Shown piece by piece: positions 1 to 6,608 of a stretch of 7,998 nucleotides of DNA. Under the pieces are notes generated by a model. The model was not told the origin of the DNA. It saw only the letters and a program-made list of their open reading frames with translations, and made no database searches. The stretch lies in assembly GCA_030629925.1 (NCBI GenBank), contig DAOVOB010000040.1, positions 1 to 7,998 of the forward strand, in the 5' to 3' direction. Both the position numbers and the translations under genes were made by a program. Origin of the DNA: Fidelibacterota bacterium (lineage in GTDB: Bacteria > Fidelibacterota > Fidelibacteria > Fidelibacterales > Fidelibacteraceae). Positions within the stretch are counted from its first letter, which is position 1. The number at the start of each line of letters is the position of its first letter.

Positions 1-1
1 C

Positions 2-2149
2 GGCTTTCCGACTCAAGAAAAAATTATATCAAAAGGGAAAGTCAACGGAACTATACTGCATGAAGAAGAGCTCTATGGTCTGGCCGAGATCATGCAGCAC
101 ACGCGACAAGTCTCTACATATTTCCATCATAGGGAAGATAAATATTCCGAATTAAAGGAACTGATAAGAATATATAATCCGGATCTTAAGGATCTTGAGC
201 AACAACTCTTTAAAATATTCAATTCAGAACGCCAGGTCGCAGATAACGCTTCCTCAGAACTCTTCAGATTAAGAAAAAAAATAAACAAGATCGATCAAAA
301 TATACGTATCAAGGTTTCTCACATAGCTTCGGAATGGATGGATGGATCCATTGCTTCAGAAGATGTGGTTGCCTTTCGTAATGGTCGGCACGTTATTCCT
401 ATTCGGGCTTCGCGAAAATCCAAAGCTCCCGGAATTATTCACGACCAATCACAAACCGGACAAACCGTTTATGTTGAGCCTCTGGTCATTGTTGAAATGA
501 ACAATGAACTCTATCAGGCAAAGCAAGAAGAGCGAATAGAAGTACGACGTATTTTGCTTCAAGCCTCTGATAAAATTCGCGAATATTTACCCTCTATAGA
601 ACTCTGTATTGAGGCCTTGGAAACATTTGACCTGATCCAGGCTCATGGAAAACTGGCTCTAGAATATAGTTTGGACAAACCAGATGACAAAAATGATAAA
701 CTTCAGATTGTCAAAGGTCGAAATCTGGAATTGAATTTTTCAACAGATCCCGTTCCCTTGAACATGCACCTTCCTGAAGGCAAATGCGGAATCATTATTA
801 CCGGCCCAAACGCAGGGGGTAAAACGGTTACCCTAAAAACCATTGGGCTTCTTTCCATTATGAATCAAGCGGGATTTCTCTTACCGGCTAAAGCTTCATC
901 CACTTTCCCTGAGTATGATAAGATTTTTGTGGATATTGGTGACGGTCAATCCATTGATGGTGGCTTATCGACTTTTTCTTCTCATATTCTCACTTTAAAG
1001 AACATTGTTGAAGAAGCCACAGATAAATCTCTGGTCCTGATCGATGAACTCGGAACCGGAACAGATCCTGATGAAGGGGCTGCATTAGCCGAGGGTATAT
1101 TGAAAGTACTAAGTGAACGCGGCACCACCATTATTGCTACAACTCACCATGGTTCATTGAAAACTTTAGCATTTGATTCGCCTCATTTTGAAAATGGCAG
1201 TATGAAATTCAATGACAAAAACCTTATTCCGGATTATGAATTCATCCTGGGAATTCCCGGTTCATCTTATGCGATCGAAATTGCAAATCGCTATAAATTG
1301 GATGAACAAGTTATTAAACATGCCAAAGAGCGTGTCGGCAAACAACGTGAAAAGCTTGAACGCCTCATTGTAGATCTACAACGCAAGATCAGTCGATATG
1401 ACACTCAGTTGAAAGAAACCAAGAAACGTGAAAAAGATTACAAAGAAAAACTTGATTATATAAACGATAAAAAAAGCGATATAGACCATAAGTTCAAACG
1501 TGCTGAAAAAGATGCTGTCAAACGTGCAGAAAGCATGATCGCGAATCTTCGCAAAGAACTTGAGTCAAGTATTAAGGAGATCAGAGAGCATCAGGCTAGC
1601 AAGAATTCTATTCGTGAGGCACAAAGTGTTTTCCGTAAAGCAAAAGAGACGCTTATAGAAAAAGAGATAAACGAACCGGAACAAGCAAACCCATCTCTAA
1701 AAATAAAAGACTTGCATAAAGGATTAAAGGTCTTCGTTCCAACAATGGGACAAAACGGGACCATTCTTGAGGTCAATCAAAAGACAAAAAAGATATGGGT
1801 TGATGTTGACGGATCTCGTTTGCGTTTACAGGCAGATTGGTTTGAACCGGCAAAAAAGATCAAACAGCGGATTTCTACTATGGTCTCACATTCTTCTACA
1901 GGATCGTCATACCACTTAGATCTGCGTGGGAAGCGGGCCGAAGAAGCAATTATCGAAACCGATAAATTTATCGATAATGCCATATTAAATGAAATTAGTT
2001 CTTTAGAGATCCTTCACGGAACCGGAAATGGAATTTTACAAAAAGTTATCCATGATTTTCTTTCCGGTGATCAACGAATAAAGCAATATAAATTTGCTCA
2101 GCCCGACCAAGGTGGCGTGGGTGTAACATTGGTAGATCTAAAAAACTAG
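2..2149 (+). CDS. mutS2: MutS2 family ATPase/Smr-domain protein, 5' end outside window
   Basis: The reading frame is open from the left edge (base 2), about 715 residues are visible, and MutS2 proteins are usually near 780, so roughly 70 N-terminal residues are missing. The Met codon at 92 is internal, because the residues before it continue the family's N-terminal helical domain. Numbering from that Met, Walker A GPNAGGKT is at 238-245 and Walker B LVLIDELGTGTD at 314-325, giving a MutS-type ABC ATPase core at about 215-400. A long charged coiled coil (about 405-525), a small beta-rich KOW-like segment (about 540-590) and a C-terminal Smr domain with LDLRG (609-613) and HGTGNG (642-647) follow. 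MutS2 lacks the mismatch-recognition domain of MutS. In other bacteria it is linked to suppression of recombination and, in Bacillus subtilis, to rescue of collided ribosomes; which applies here cannot be read from sequence. It is cytoplasmic and converges on the minus-strand genes to its right. Identity is very secure. Confidence 0.97.
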   Translation, partial: GFPTQEKIISKGKVNGTILHEEELYGLAEIMQHTRQVSTYFHHREDKYSELKELIRIYNPDLKDLEQQLFKIFNSERQVADNASSELFRLRKKINKIDQNIRIKVSHIASEWMDGSIASEDVVAFRNGRHVIPIRASRKSKAPGIIHDQSQTGQTVYVEPLVIVEMNNELYQAKQEERIEVRRILLQASDKIREYLPSIELCIEALETFDLIQAHGKLALEYSLDKPDDKNDKLQIVKGRNLELNFSTDPVPLNMHLPEGKCGIIITGPNAGGKTVTLKTIGLLSIMNQAGFLLPAKASSTFPEYDKIFVDIGDGQSIDGGLSTFSSHILTLKNIVEEATDKSLVLIDELGTGTDPDEGAALAEGILKVLSERGTTIIATTHHGSLKTLAFDSPHFENGSMKFNDKNLIPDYEFILGIPGSSYAIEIANRYKLDEQVIKHAKERVGKQREKLERLIVDLQRKISRYDTQLKETKKREKDYKEKLDYINDKKSDIDHKFKRAEKDAVKRAESMIANLRKELESSIKEIREHQASKNSIREAQSVFRKAKETLIEKEINEPEQANPSLKIKDLHKGLKVFVPTMGQNGTILEVNQKTKKIWVDVDGSRLRLQADWFEPAKKIKQRISTMVSHSSTGSSYHLDLRGKRAEEAIIETDKFIDNAILNEISSLEILHGTGNGILQKVIHDFLSGDQRIKQYKFAQPDQGGVGVTLVDLKN

Positions 2150-2195
2150 GTGCCGTCTAAATACAAAATCAACAAAACCCAGAAAAGTATAGATC

Positions 2196-2343
2196 TGTCA
2201 TCCCGGGCCTGCCTGTCATTCCGAAGCCTCGGCGTAGGATGAACCCGGAATCTGCATGCTTACACGCAAAAGCATAATTACTTAATAGGTCAATCAATCA
2301 GATCCCGGATAAACTTGCCACCGGCAACTTTTCCGGGATGACA
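2196..2343. repeat. Palindromic intergenic repeat with nested inverted arms
   Basis: Outer arms TGTCATCCCGG (2196-2206) and CCGGGATGACA (2333-2343) are perfect 11-bp inverted copies. An inner pair, CCGGAATCTG (2245-2254) and CAGATCCCGG (2299-2308), matches at 9 of 10 positions. A small hairpin, TTGCC-ACC-GGCAA, lies at 2315-2327 between the right arms. Partial extra copies of the arm start occur at 2214 (TGTCATTCCG) and 2360 (TGTCATTCTG), so the element looks composite or decayed. The GTCAT-CCCGG ... CCGGAATCTG pattern resembles small dispersed palindromic repeats common between genes in many bacteria, which carry no transposase of their own. It is locally much richer in GC than its flanks. 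It does not code for a protein, and whether it recurs in this genome cannot be seen from this window. Confidence 0.7.
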
Positions 2344-2374
2344 TTATAATTTTTTATCCTGTCATTCTGTATGA

Positions 2375-2449
2375 AAATATTCTGCAGGAAAAACAGATTA
2401 CGAACAATGTAATCTATTAGCTAAAGAACTGGCAAAAGCAATTCTATAA
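2375..2449 (+). pseudogene. Possible 3' remnant of a plus-strand gene (25 codons with stop)
   Basis: This stretch is open for 24 codons and ends in TAA at 2447-2449. It encodes a peptide ending NLLAKELAKAIL, an amphipathic helix of ordinary protein-like composition. It has no plausible start codon, and the frame is closed by TGA at 2372-2374. It lies between the palindromic repeat and the terminator, with the stop 18 bases before the terminator stem, the spacing expected at the 3' end of a real gene. This could be the leftover tail of a gene destroyed by the repeat or by deletion. It is short enough to be chance, and I do not recognise the family. A 7-bp inverted repeat (AGATTAC/GTAATCT, 2395-2401 and 2409-2415) lies inside it. 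Confidence 0.15.
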
Positions 2450-2467
2450 ATAAATCAGACATAAAAT

Positions 2468-2503
2468 AAAAAGCCCTGAAGTTTAATCTCCAGGGCTTTT
2501 TTT
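2468..2503. terminator. Bidirectional intrinsic terminator between convergent units
   Basis: An 11-bp perfect stem, AAAAAGCCCTG (2468-2478) with CAGGGCTTTTT (2491-2501), encloses a 12-base loop. On the plus strand it runs into a tract of seven T (2497-2503). Read on the minus strand, the stem is followed by TTTTTATTTTA. It lies about 15 bases past the stop of the minus-strand periplasmic gene (2519) and about 320 bases past the mutS2 stop, so it can end transcription from both sides. Confidence 0.9.
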
Positions 2504-2518
2504 GTATCGATGGTTTAT

Positions 2519-3028
2519 TTATTTTACGTTTCTTGGAGTATTCCAATGAGGACCGTTATTGTTATAACCGCGGCCACCCATCATGTTGCCGCCCTGTCGA
2601 TAATATCCTTTTCTGCCACCTTGCATCATGGATCTATTATACATCCCCATTTTTCTGTAGTTGTCTTCTCCAACAATGTTACGGACTTCAATTTGTTGAG
2701 CCAACTTTACAGCAGCAAGCGCTGATCTGGTGTCATCCAGTTTGCTGAGTTTTCCACTGATCTCCTTGCTTGATTTTCCGTTGAAAATCAGTTCATTCAT
2801 TTCCATGCGCAGAATTCTAATCTCTGCCCGAAGCGGAATTGCTTTCTTTTCGAAATCAAATTTTGCATCGTGAACTTTAATTTGTTCTTCTTCTGTCAGT
2901 AATTGACAATCCTGCATGTTCGGACCTCTTTGCATCGATCCGGCTTGGTTATTCATCCGACCCATTCCTGCAAATGCAACACTGACTGCTAGCAGAAGGG
3001 TAATTGAGATGATAAGGGTACGTTTCAT
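2519..3028 (-). CDS. Spy/ZraP-like periplasmic LTXXQ protein with Met/Gly/Asn-rich tail
   Basis: The protein has 169 residues. Residues 1-20 form a signal peptide (KR, then a hydrophobic run, then a site after VAFA), so the mature protein is predicted to be periplasmic. An LTXXQ-like motif, LTEEEQ (44-49), opens a helical hairpin with a PLRAEI-RILRMEM stretch (65-77) typical of Spy/CpxP/ZraP proteins. These act as ATP-independent chaperones or metal-responsive envelope stress proteins. A low-complexity tail (about 127-169) follows, with six Met, many Gly, Asn and Tyr, and one His. A second Met/Gly/Asn-rich patch sits just after the signal peptide. Such Met-rich ends can bind copper or other soft metals, but that is inference here. 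AAGGAGA lies 5 bases before the ATG, inside the 12-bp gap to the upstream gene, so this is the last gene of the sigma operon. It is a likely effector of the regulon. Confidence 0.82.
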   Translation of the reverse strand: MKRTLIISITLLLAVSVAFAGMGRMNNQAGSMQRGPNMQDCQLLTEEEQIKVHDAKFDFEKKAIPLRAEIRILRMEMNELIFNGKSSKEISGKLSKLDDTRSALAAVKLAQQIEVRNIVGEDNYRKMGMYNRSMMQGGRKGYYRQGGNMMGGRGYNNNGPHWNTPRNVK

Positions 3029-3033
3029 GTTTA

Positions 3034-3040
3034 TCTCCTT
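3034..3040 (-). promoter_or_regulatory. Ribosome binding site of the last operon gene
   Basis: On the minus strand this reads AAGGAGA, 5 bases upstream of the ATG at 3028. It fills most of the 12-bp gap after the upstream stop (TAA at 3041-3043). It fixes the start codon, makes the signal peptide the true N-terminus, and implies efficient translation independent of the upstream gene. Confidence 0.85.
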
Positions 3041-3562
3041 TTATTTTCTTTTATTCCAGAAATTTTTCTTATTTTGCTCTGGTGTTTGTTGATATCTATG
3101 TTTCAATTCAGATGATAATTCTCTTCTGAAGCGTGGCTCAAAAAACATCAGTTTTGCAACTTGCTCCGGCTCCAGAAATTTTTCAACATCATTAATAAAT
3201 TCATCGTCAAGTTTTGCTTCTTCAGTTTTTAAGCGATTTATTTCATTTTTATACTTTTTCAAATCGGCTTTTGTAATTTCTTCCTTTTGGAACACTTCAT
3301 CACTCAAAGTATTCATTTGCATATGCAATGAATGGATATTATCTCGATATGGACGATTCAGAGGAAATAGTTTTTCGGCTTGTTCCGGGGTCAGTTCAAG
3401 AATTTCGGTCATACGAAACACCATATACTGATAATACGGTTGATCACTGATACATTGTTTTTTCTTATCCGGAACGCTGTAGCGTTTATCCTGCATATTC
3501 TGTGCACTTACACTACTTATCGTGATGATCGCGATAATAATAATTGTAAATATCTTTTTCAT
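3041..3562 (-). CDS. Predicted periplasmic LTXXQ protein, candidate sensor for the ECF sigma system
   Basis: The protein has 173 residues. An N-terminal signal peptide (MKK, then an Ile-rich core, site after SVSA at 20) predicts export. The mature protein is almost wholly charged helix: LTPEQ at 57-61, a long helical region (about 75-125), a second copy of the motif as FLEPEQ (129-134), and a FEPRFRREL segment (141-149). Paired LTXXQ motifs define the Spy/CpxP/CnrX superfamily. Short proteins of this form beside ECF sigma genes are often annotated as sensors of ECF-type sigma factors. It begins 21 bp after the anti-sigma stop and ends 12 bp before the Spy-like gene, with an AGGAG site 6 bases before its ATG. 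By analogy with CnrX it could touch the outer part of the anti-sigma and control sigma release. It could instead be just a regulated chaperone. No Cys or His cluster for metal is evident. Confidence 0.82.
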   Translation of the reverse strand: MKKIFTIIIIAIITISSVSAQNMQDKRYSVPDKKKQCISDQPYYQYMVFRMTEILELTPEQAEKLFPLNRPYRDNIHSLHMQMNTLSDEVFQKEEITKADLKKYKNEINRLKTEEAKLDDEFINDVEKFLEPEQVAKLMFFEPRFRRELSSELKHRYQQTPEQNKKNFWNKRK

Positions 3563-3568
3563 ATTACG

Positions 3569-3573
3569 CTCCT
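3569..3573 (-). promoter_or_regulatory. Ribosome binding site of the candidate sensor gene
   Basis: The minus strand reads AAGGAG with AGGAG at these positions, 6 bases before the ATG at 3562. It supports that start over internal Met codons, and the signal peptide begins exactly there. Confidence 0.8.
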
Positions 3574-3583
3574 TATATAAAAC

Positions 3584-4030
3584 CTAAAAAAGGTTTCCTA
3601 TCGATTCAATATTTTCATACTCGACCAGGTATTCTATGATCGCATTCTGATCCATTGACACTACCGGCACCATACTGCTTTCTGACTGCAGATATAAAAC
3701 ATCATCACTTATATTGGCTATTGAAATACTTGGTGATTGATTTATGTTAAACATTGTTACAATCGCCAGAAAAAAGACTGCAGCAACACTGCTGATGCGG
3801 CGCGAAATAACAATTCTATCATGCCGACGCATTTTCTTTTGGATGTTAATAAAATTCTCATCCCGTTTTAAAGGATCGATCGTTATCGGAGTATCATCCG
3901 AAAACCCTTCAAAAATATGAAGAAGTGTTTTACAGGAAGAACAGTTTGCCAGATGCTCTTGAGCTTCCGGATAGTGTTCCGGGTGTTCCTGTAATTCGGG
4001 AAATAACTCTTGTACTTGTTCACATTTCAT
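3584..4030 (-). CDS. Single-pass membrane anti-sigma factor with zinc-finger (ZAS/zf-HC2) head
   Basis: The protein has 148 residues. The N-terminal head carries C3 and H26-x3-C30-x2-C33, the zinc-binding pattern of ZAS-type anti-sigma factors that clamp ECF sigma factors in the cytoplasm. A basic stretch (R68, R69, R72, R77, R78) precedes one hydrophobic helix (about 79-96), so the head should be cytoplasmic. The last 50 residues, rich in Ser, Ile and Asp/Glu, should be periplasmic. The ATG overlaps the sigma-factor stop as ATGA (4 bp), showing translational coupling and the stoichiometry usual for such pairs. The periplasmic part is short and has no recognisable domain, so signal input may come from the two exported proteins encoded just downstream. 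The role is well supported; the partner is inferred from gene overlap. Confidence 0.9.
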   Translation of the reverse strand: MKCEQVQELFPELQEHPEHYPEAQEHLANCSSCKTLLHIFEGFSDDTPITIDPLKRDENFINIQKKMRRHDRIVISRRISSVAAVFFLAIVTMFNINQSPSISIANISDDVLYLQSESSMVPVVSMDQNAIIEYLVEYENIESIGNLF

Positions 4031-4497
4031 TTTACTACCTGTTGCAGTTTTTTTATTGCTTTGTGGTAAAGGACTTTTGCGCTGTTTTCACTTGTCTTTA
4101 ATTTTTCGGCGACTTCTCTAAAAGATAGTTTTTCAAAAATCCTGCTTTCAACAACGAGACGTTCCATTTTTGAGAGATGATCAAGCCAATTGCTTTGAAA
4201 TTTTCTGATCTCTTTTTCATCTTCTTGCCCGGCATGTTCATATTCATGGAATTCATTCCAATGGGAGGTTTTATTTCGTGTAACAAAATTCAACGCGTAA
4301 TTGGTCGCTATGCGACGCAACCAGGTATATGGTGACGAATCACCCCGAAAGGAAGAACGTTTCTTGTACGCTTTCAGGAACACATCCTGAGTACAGTCCA
4401 GTGCATCGTCCTCGTTGCCCACAATGTGAAAGATCGTTGCGTAGATACGGTCATGGTAGTCAGTCACCCAGTTTTCGAATTCTCGTTTTTTCACCAT
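4027..4497 (-). CDS. ECF-type RNA polymerase sigma factor (sigma-70 regions 2 and 4)
   Basis: The protein has 156 residues, short even for an ECF sigma but complete. Region 2 spans about 7-75, with GNEDDALDCTQDVFLKAYK (27-45) and SFRGDSSPYTWLRRIATN (49-66), the -10-recognising and core-binding part. A polar linker (about 76-103) follows, then region 4 (about 104-152) with LSKMERLVVESRIFEKLSFREVAEKL and a helix-turn-helix ending LYHKAIKKL, which would contact the -35 box. There is no region 1 or 3, as expected for ECF factors. It heads a four-gene unit and overlaps the anti-sigma gene by 4 bp. The ATG at 4497 has only a weak AGG 7 bases upstream, but no better start exists and region 2 begins right after it. 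It probably directs RNA polymerase to envelope-stress genes, including its own operon. Confidence 0.95.
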   Translation of the reverse strand: MVKKREFENWVTDYHDRIYATIFHIVGNEDDALDCTQDVFLKAYKKRSSFRGDSSPYTWLRRIATNYALNFVTRNKTSHWNEFHEYEHAGQEDEKEIRKFQSNWLDHLSKMERLVVESRIFEKLSFREVAEKLKTSENSAKVLYHKAIKKLQQVVK

Positions 4498-4522
4498 GTC
4501 CTAACCTGTTTCTCTCTATTAA

Positions 4523-4548
4523 GACCCGCAAGATCCCACAATGTTAAC
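4523..4548 (-). promoter_or_regulatory. Candidate ECF-type autoregulatory promoter
   Basis: On the minus strand, GTTAAC (4548-4543) is followed after exactly 16 bases by GGTC (4526-4523). The general ECF pattern is an AAC-containing -35 box, 16-17 bp, then a CGTC-like -10 box. Transcription would start near 4516-4518, leaving a leader of about 20 bases before the sigma ATG at 4497. The site lies in the 63-bp gap after rmuC, where no terminator is visible, so read-through from rmuC is also possible. GTTAAC is itself a palindrome and the region is AT-rich, so chance is not excluded. Confidence 0.35.
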
Positions 4549-4560
4549 AAGTTTTTACTT

Positions 4561-5745
4561 TTATTTTGATGGTGAGGGTAATTGTTTGCTCGAGCGAGCA
4601 CCCATTTCTTTAATCTTGTTTGCTTTGTCGATTAAATTTCCACGACCTGTTTTAAGTTTATTTTCCGCATCTTCAAAAGTTTTTTGAGCGATTTGCATTT
4701 GTTTACCAACCTTTTCAAAATCCTCGTAAAAAGAAATAAACTTATCTAACATTTTCCCGCTTTCAGTCGCGATCTCCATGGCATTCTTTGTTTGATTTTC
4801 TTGCTGCCAAATGAATGATACTGTTCTGAGCGATGCCAACAATGACGATGGCCCTATCATAATAACATTCTTTTTGATCGCATATTGATACAAGGACATA
4901 TCTTCTTCCATCACGGTCGCAAAGGCACCTTCAATGGGAATGAACATAAAAACATAATCGGGAGAATTAATGTCTTTCAAATTCTGATAATGTTTTTCAT
5001 TCAATCCGTCAATATGACGTTTCATGGATGCAATCAAAGCTTTTCTGTGTTGGCGAATTTCAGTAGCATCTTCTGCTTTGATAAATTTTTCATAATCTAC
5101 AAAAGAAACTTTTGAGTCAATGACCAGATGTTTATTCTCGGGAAGATTAATTATTACATCGGGTTGTTTACGGCCTTCTTCCTCAGTGAAAGAAGCCTGT
5201 GTCTCATATTCCATCCCTTTTCGCAAACCGGACATTTCCAATAAGCGCTCCAGGATCAACTCCCCCCAATTTCCCTGTTTCTTAACATCACCTTTTAAAG
5301 CTCTTGTTAAATTGCTTGTCTCTTCTGTGATTACTTGATTCAATTTTTGAAGTTCTTCAATTTTGGCGGTCAAAGTCGTCATTCTATCGCTTGTACCTGT
5401 ATGCAGTTCTTCAATTCTTTTCCGAAATTGATAAATATCCTTTTCAATTGGTTCCAGCACCAATTTTATTTTGTCTGTGCTCTTTCTATCTTTTTCATCA
5501 AATATTTTGTTCGCTAGATTCTCAAATTTCTCACTCAGCGAATTTTGTATATTCTCCGTTTCGACTGATTTTTCTTTTAATAAGCGATTTTCAGTCTCAA
5601 GTCGAACCAGGTTATTCTGAGTTTCTTGTGTTACGGTTTTCTGTTGTTCTAATTGTCGTTTATTTTTTCTTTGAACAAATTGAAAAATAATATAAACGGC
5701 AATAGCCCCGAGAACAATGCCGGAAATGAAAATTATATATTCCAT
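4561..5745 (-). CDS. rmuC: RmuC family protein (DNA recombination protein, inversion limiting)
   Basis: The protein has 394 residues, normal for RmuC. A single N-terminal hydrophobic helix (about 3-24) anchors it in the inner membrane. A long coiled coil follows (about 25-150), then the RmuC domain with the hallmark QGNWGELILERLLEMSGL (157-174). The nuclease-fold region has QPDVIIN (D196) and VIDSK (D210, K212), matching the acidic and Lys positions of PD-(D/E)XK enzymes. FIPIEGAFA and the IGPSSLLASLRTV segment, both typical of the family, lie further on. RmuC limits inversions at short inverted repeats in E. coli; its biochemical activity is predicted, not settled. AGAGG lies 5 bases before the ATG and touches the upstream cyclase stop, 8 bp away. 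The two genes are therefore probably translated from one transcript. Confidence 0.95.
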   Translation of the reverse strand: MEYIIFISGIVLGAIAVYIIFQFVQRKNKRQLEQQKTVTQETQNNLVRLETENRLLKEKSVETENIQNSLSEKFENLANKIFDEKDRKSTDKIKLVLEPIEKDIYQFRKRIEELHTGTSDRMTTLTAKIEELQKLNQVITEETSNLTRALKGDVKKQGNWGELILERLLEMSGLRKGMEYETQASFTEEEGRKQPDVIINLPENKHLVIDSKVSFVDYEKFIKAEDATEIRQHRKALIASMKRHIDGLNEKHYQNLKDINSPDYVFMFIPIEGAFATVMEEDMSLYQYAIKKNVIMIGPSSLLASLRTVSFIWQQENQTKNAMEIATESGKMLDKFISFYEDFEKVGKQMQIAQKTFEDAENKLKTGRGNLIDKANKIKEMGARSSKQLPSPSK

Positions 5746-5753
5746 GTAAACCT

Positions 5754-6539
5754 CTATTTGTGGTTTTCGTCGTCTGTCAAAGAAAATTGCTTAAGTGCTT
5801 TATGGTATTTACATCTTTTGATCATAAGATAACTCGCTTTATCTTCTGCCACTCTTGAAAAGCACTCTATCGCATCATCCCAGTTACCTTGGAGGTAATA
5901 TGTCAAACCTTTTTCATAATGTACTTTTTTAAGTGCTTCTTCTGTATCACATGTCAATCGCGAGAATAATACTTCATAGACTTGCACGCGCTCAGCACAA
6001 CCCTCAATTTCAACCTTATCTAATTTCCTTGTGACAATTTCATTCTTAATATAAGCAAATACCAATTCATCTATCAAGATTTTCGTGCCATAATATTTAT
6101 TTATCTTTTGGTAGCGTGATGCTAAGTTTACAGTTTTACCCAATACGGTAAATTCCTTCTTGCCTGCAATATGAATGTAGCAAGCATAAAGATCCCCCGA
6201 ACAGATACCGATACGGGCTGCTACGGGAATACAAATATTATTAATTCTAACCGGATTGAGAGTAGCAAGTATTTTTTGCATATCAAGTGCACAATTAATT
6301 GCATTATGAGTATGATCATTATCTGATTCTTCAAGACCAAATACAGCCATAATTGCGTCACCTTGTATTTGACATACATAGCCACTGTGATCTTGAATAC
6401 TATCAGACAAGGGTTCAATAACCCGCATTATGAATTGACATGTTTCTTTAGGACATAATATTCCACTTATTCCAAGAAAATTTTTTATGTCTATAAAAAG
6501 TACTGTTCCTTGCATATCTCCGGTAGCAAACTTCTTCAT
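5754..6539 (-). CDS. Class III adenylate/guanylate cyclase-like protein with TPR-like C-terminal tail
   Basis: The protein has 261 residues and no membrane helix, so it is cytoplasmic. The catalytic domain (about 8-192) shows VLFIDIKNF with metal ligand D17, QGDAIMAVFG with D61, ARIGICSGDLY (108-118) and FTVLGKTVNLASRY with N138 and R142, the transition-state residues. Class III cyclases make cAMP or cGMP from ATP or GTP as dimers. The residue that is usually Lys in adenylate cyclases (in the K-x-I-GD stretch) is Q57 here, while T131 at the second purine-sensing position is ordinary, so substrate choice is open. A TPR-like helix pair (about 205-238: YEKGLTYYLQGNWDDAIECF) follows, possibly a contact surface. 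There is no N-terminal sensor domain. The start at 6539 is preceded by AAGG at about 10 bases; an in-frame ATG at 6560 runs into TGA, which excludes a longer form. A 69-bp gap lies upstream and rmuC follows at 8 bp. Confidence 0.88.
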   Translation of the reverse strand: MKKFATGDMQGTVLFIDIKNFLGISGILCPKETCQFIMRVIEPLSDSIQDHSGYVCQIQGDAIMAVFGLEESDNDHTHNAINCALDMQKILATLNPVRINNICIPVAARIGICSGDLYACYIHIAGKKEFTVLGKTVNLASRYQKINKYYGTKILIDELVFAYIKNEIVTRKLDKVEIEGCAERVQVYEVLFSRLTCDTEEALKKVHYEKGLTYYLQGNWDDAIECFSRVAEDKASYLMIKRCKYHKALKQFSLTDDENHK

Positions 6540-6608
6540 AGCTCATTTTCCTTCACCCATTTTTAACTGTTGACAAAGAACTCATATTAAATATTTATGA
6601 TAATACGC

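Noticed and set aside
92..94. ATG as start of MutS2
   Set aside because: The frame is open to base 2, and the residues before this Met fit the N-terminal helical domain; no ribosome binding site precedes it.
2196..2369. CRISPR-like array
   Set aside because: The repeats are short, inverted and unevenly spaced, with no uniform spacers and no cas genes nearby.
2510..2748. Two plus-strand frames opposite the Spy-like gene
   Set aside because: They mirror a gene with a signal peptide, Shine-Dalgarno and LTXXQ motif. Their translations are Cys/His-rich without family features and they begin inside the terminator flank.
3580..3596. Hairpin AAACCT-AAAAA-AGGTTT at the end of the anti-sigma gene
   Set aside because: The 6-bp AT-rich stem is too weak to be a terminator and is not followed by a T tract. 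It probably does not interrupt the operon.
4885..5690. Plus-strand open frames opposite rmuC
   Set aside because: They are hydrophobic shadows of the RmuC coding sequence, without start signals or protein-like motifs.
6570..6598. Plus-strand TTGACA that could be a sigma-70 -35 box
   Set aside because: At 16-17 bp spacing the -10 candidates (TATTTA, ATTTAT) match poorly, and no plus-strand gene follows.
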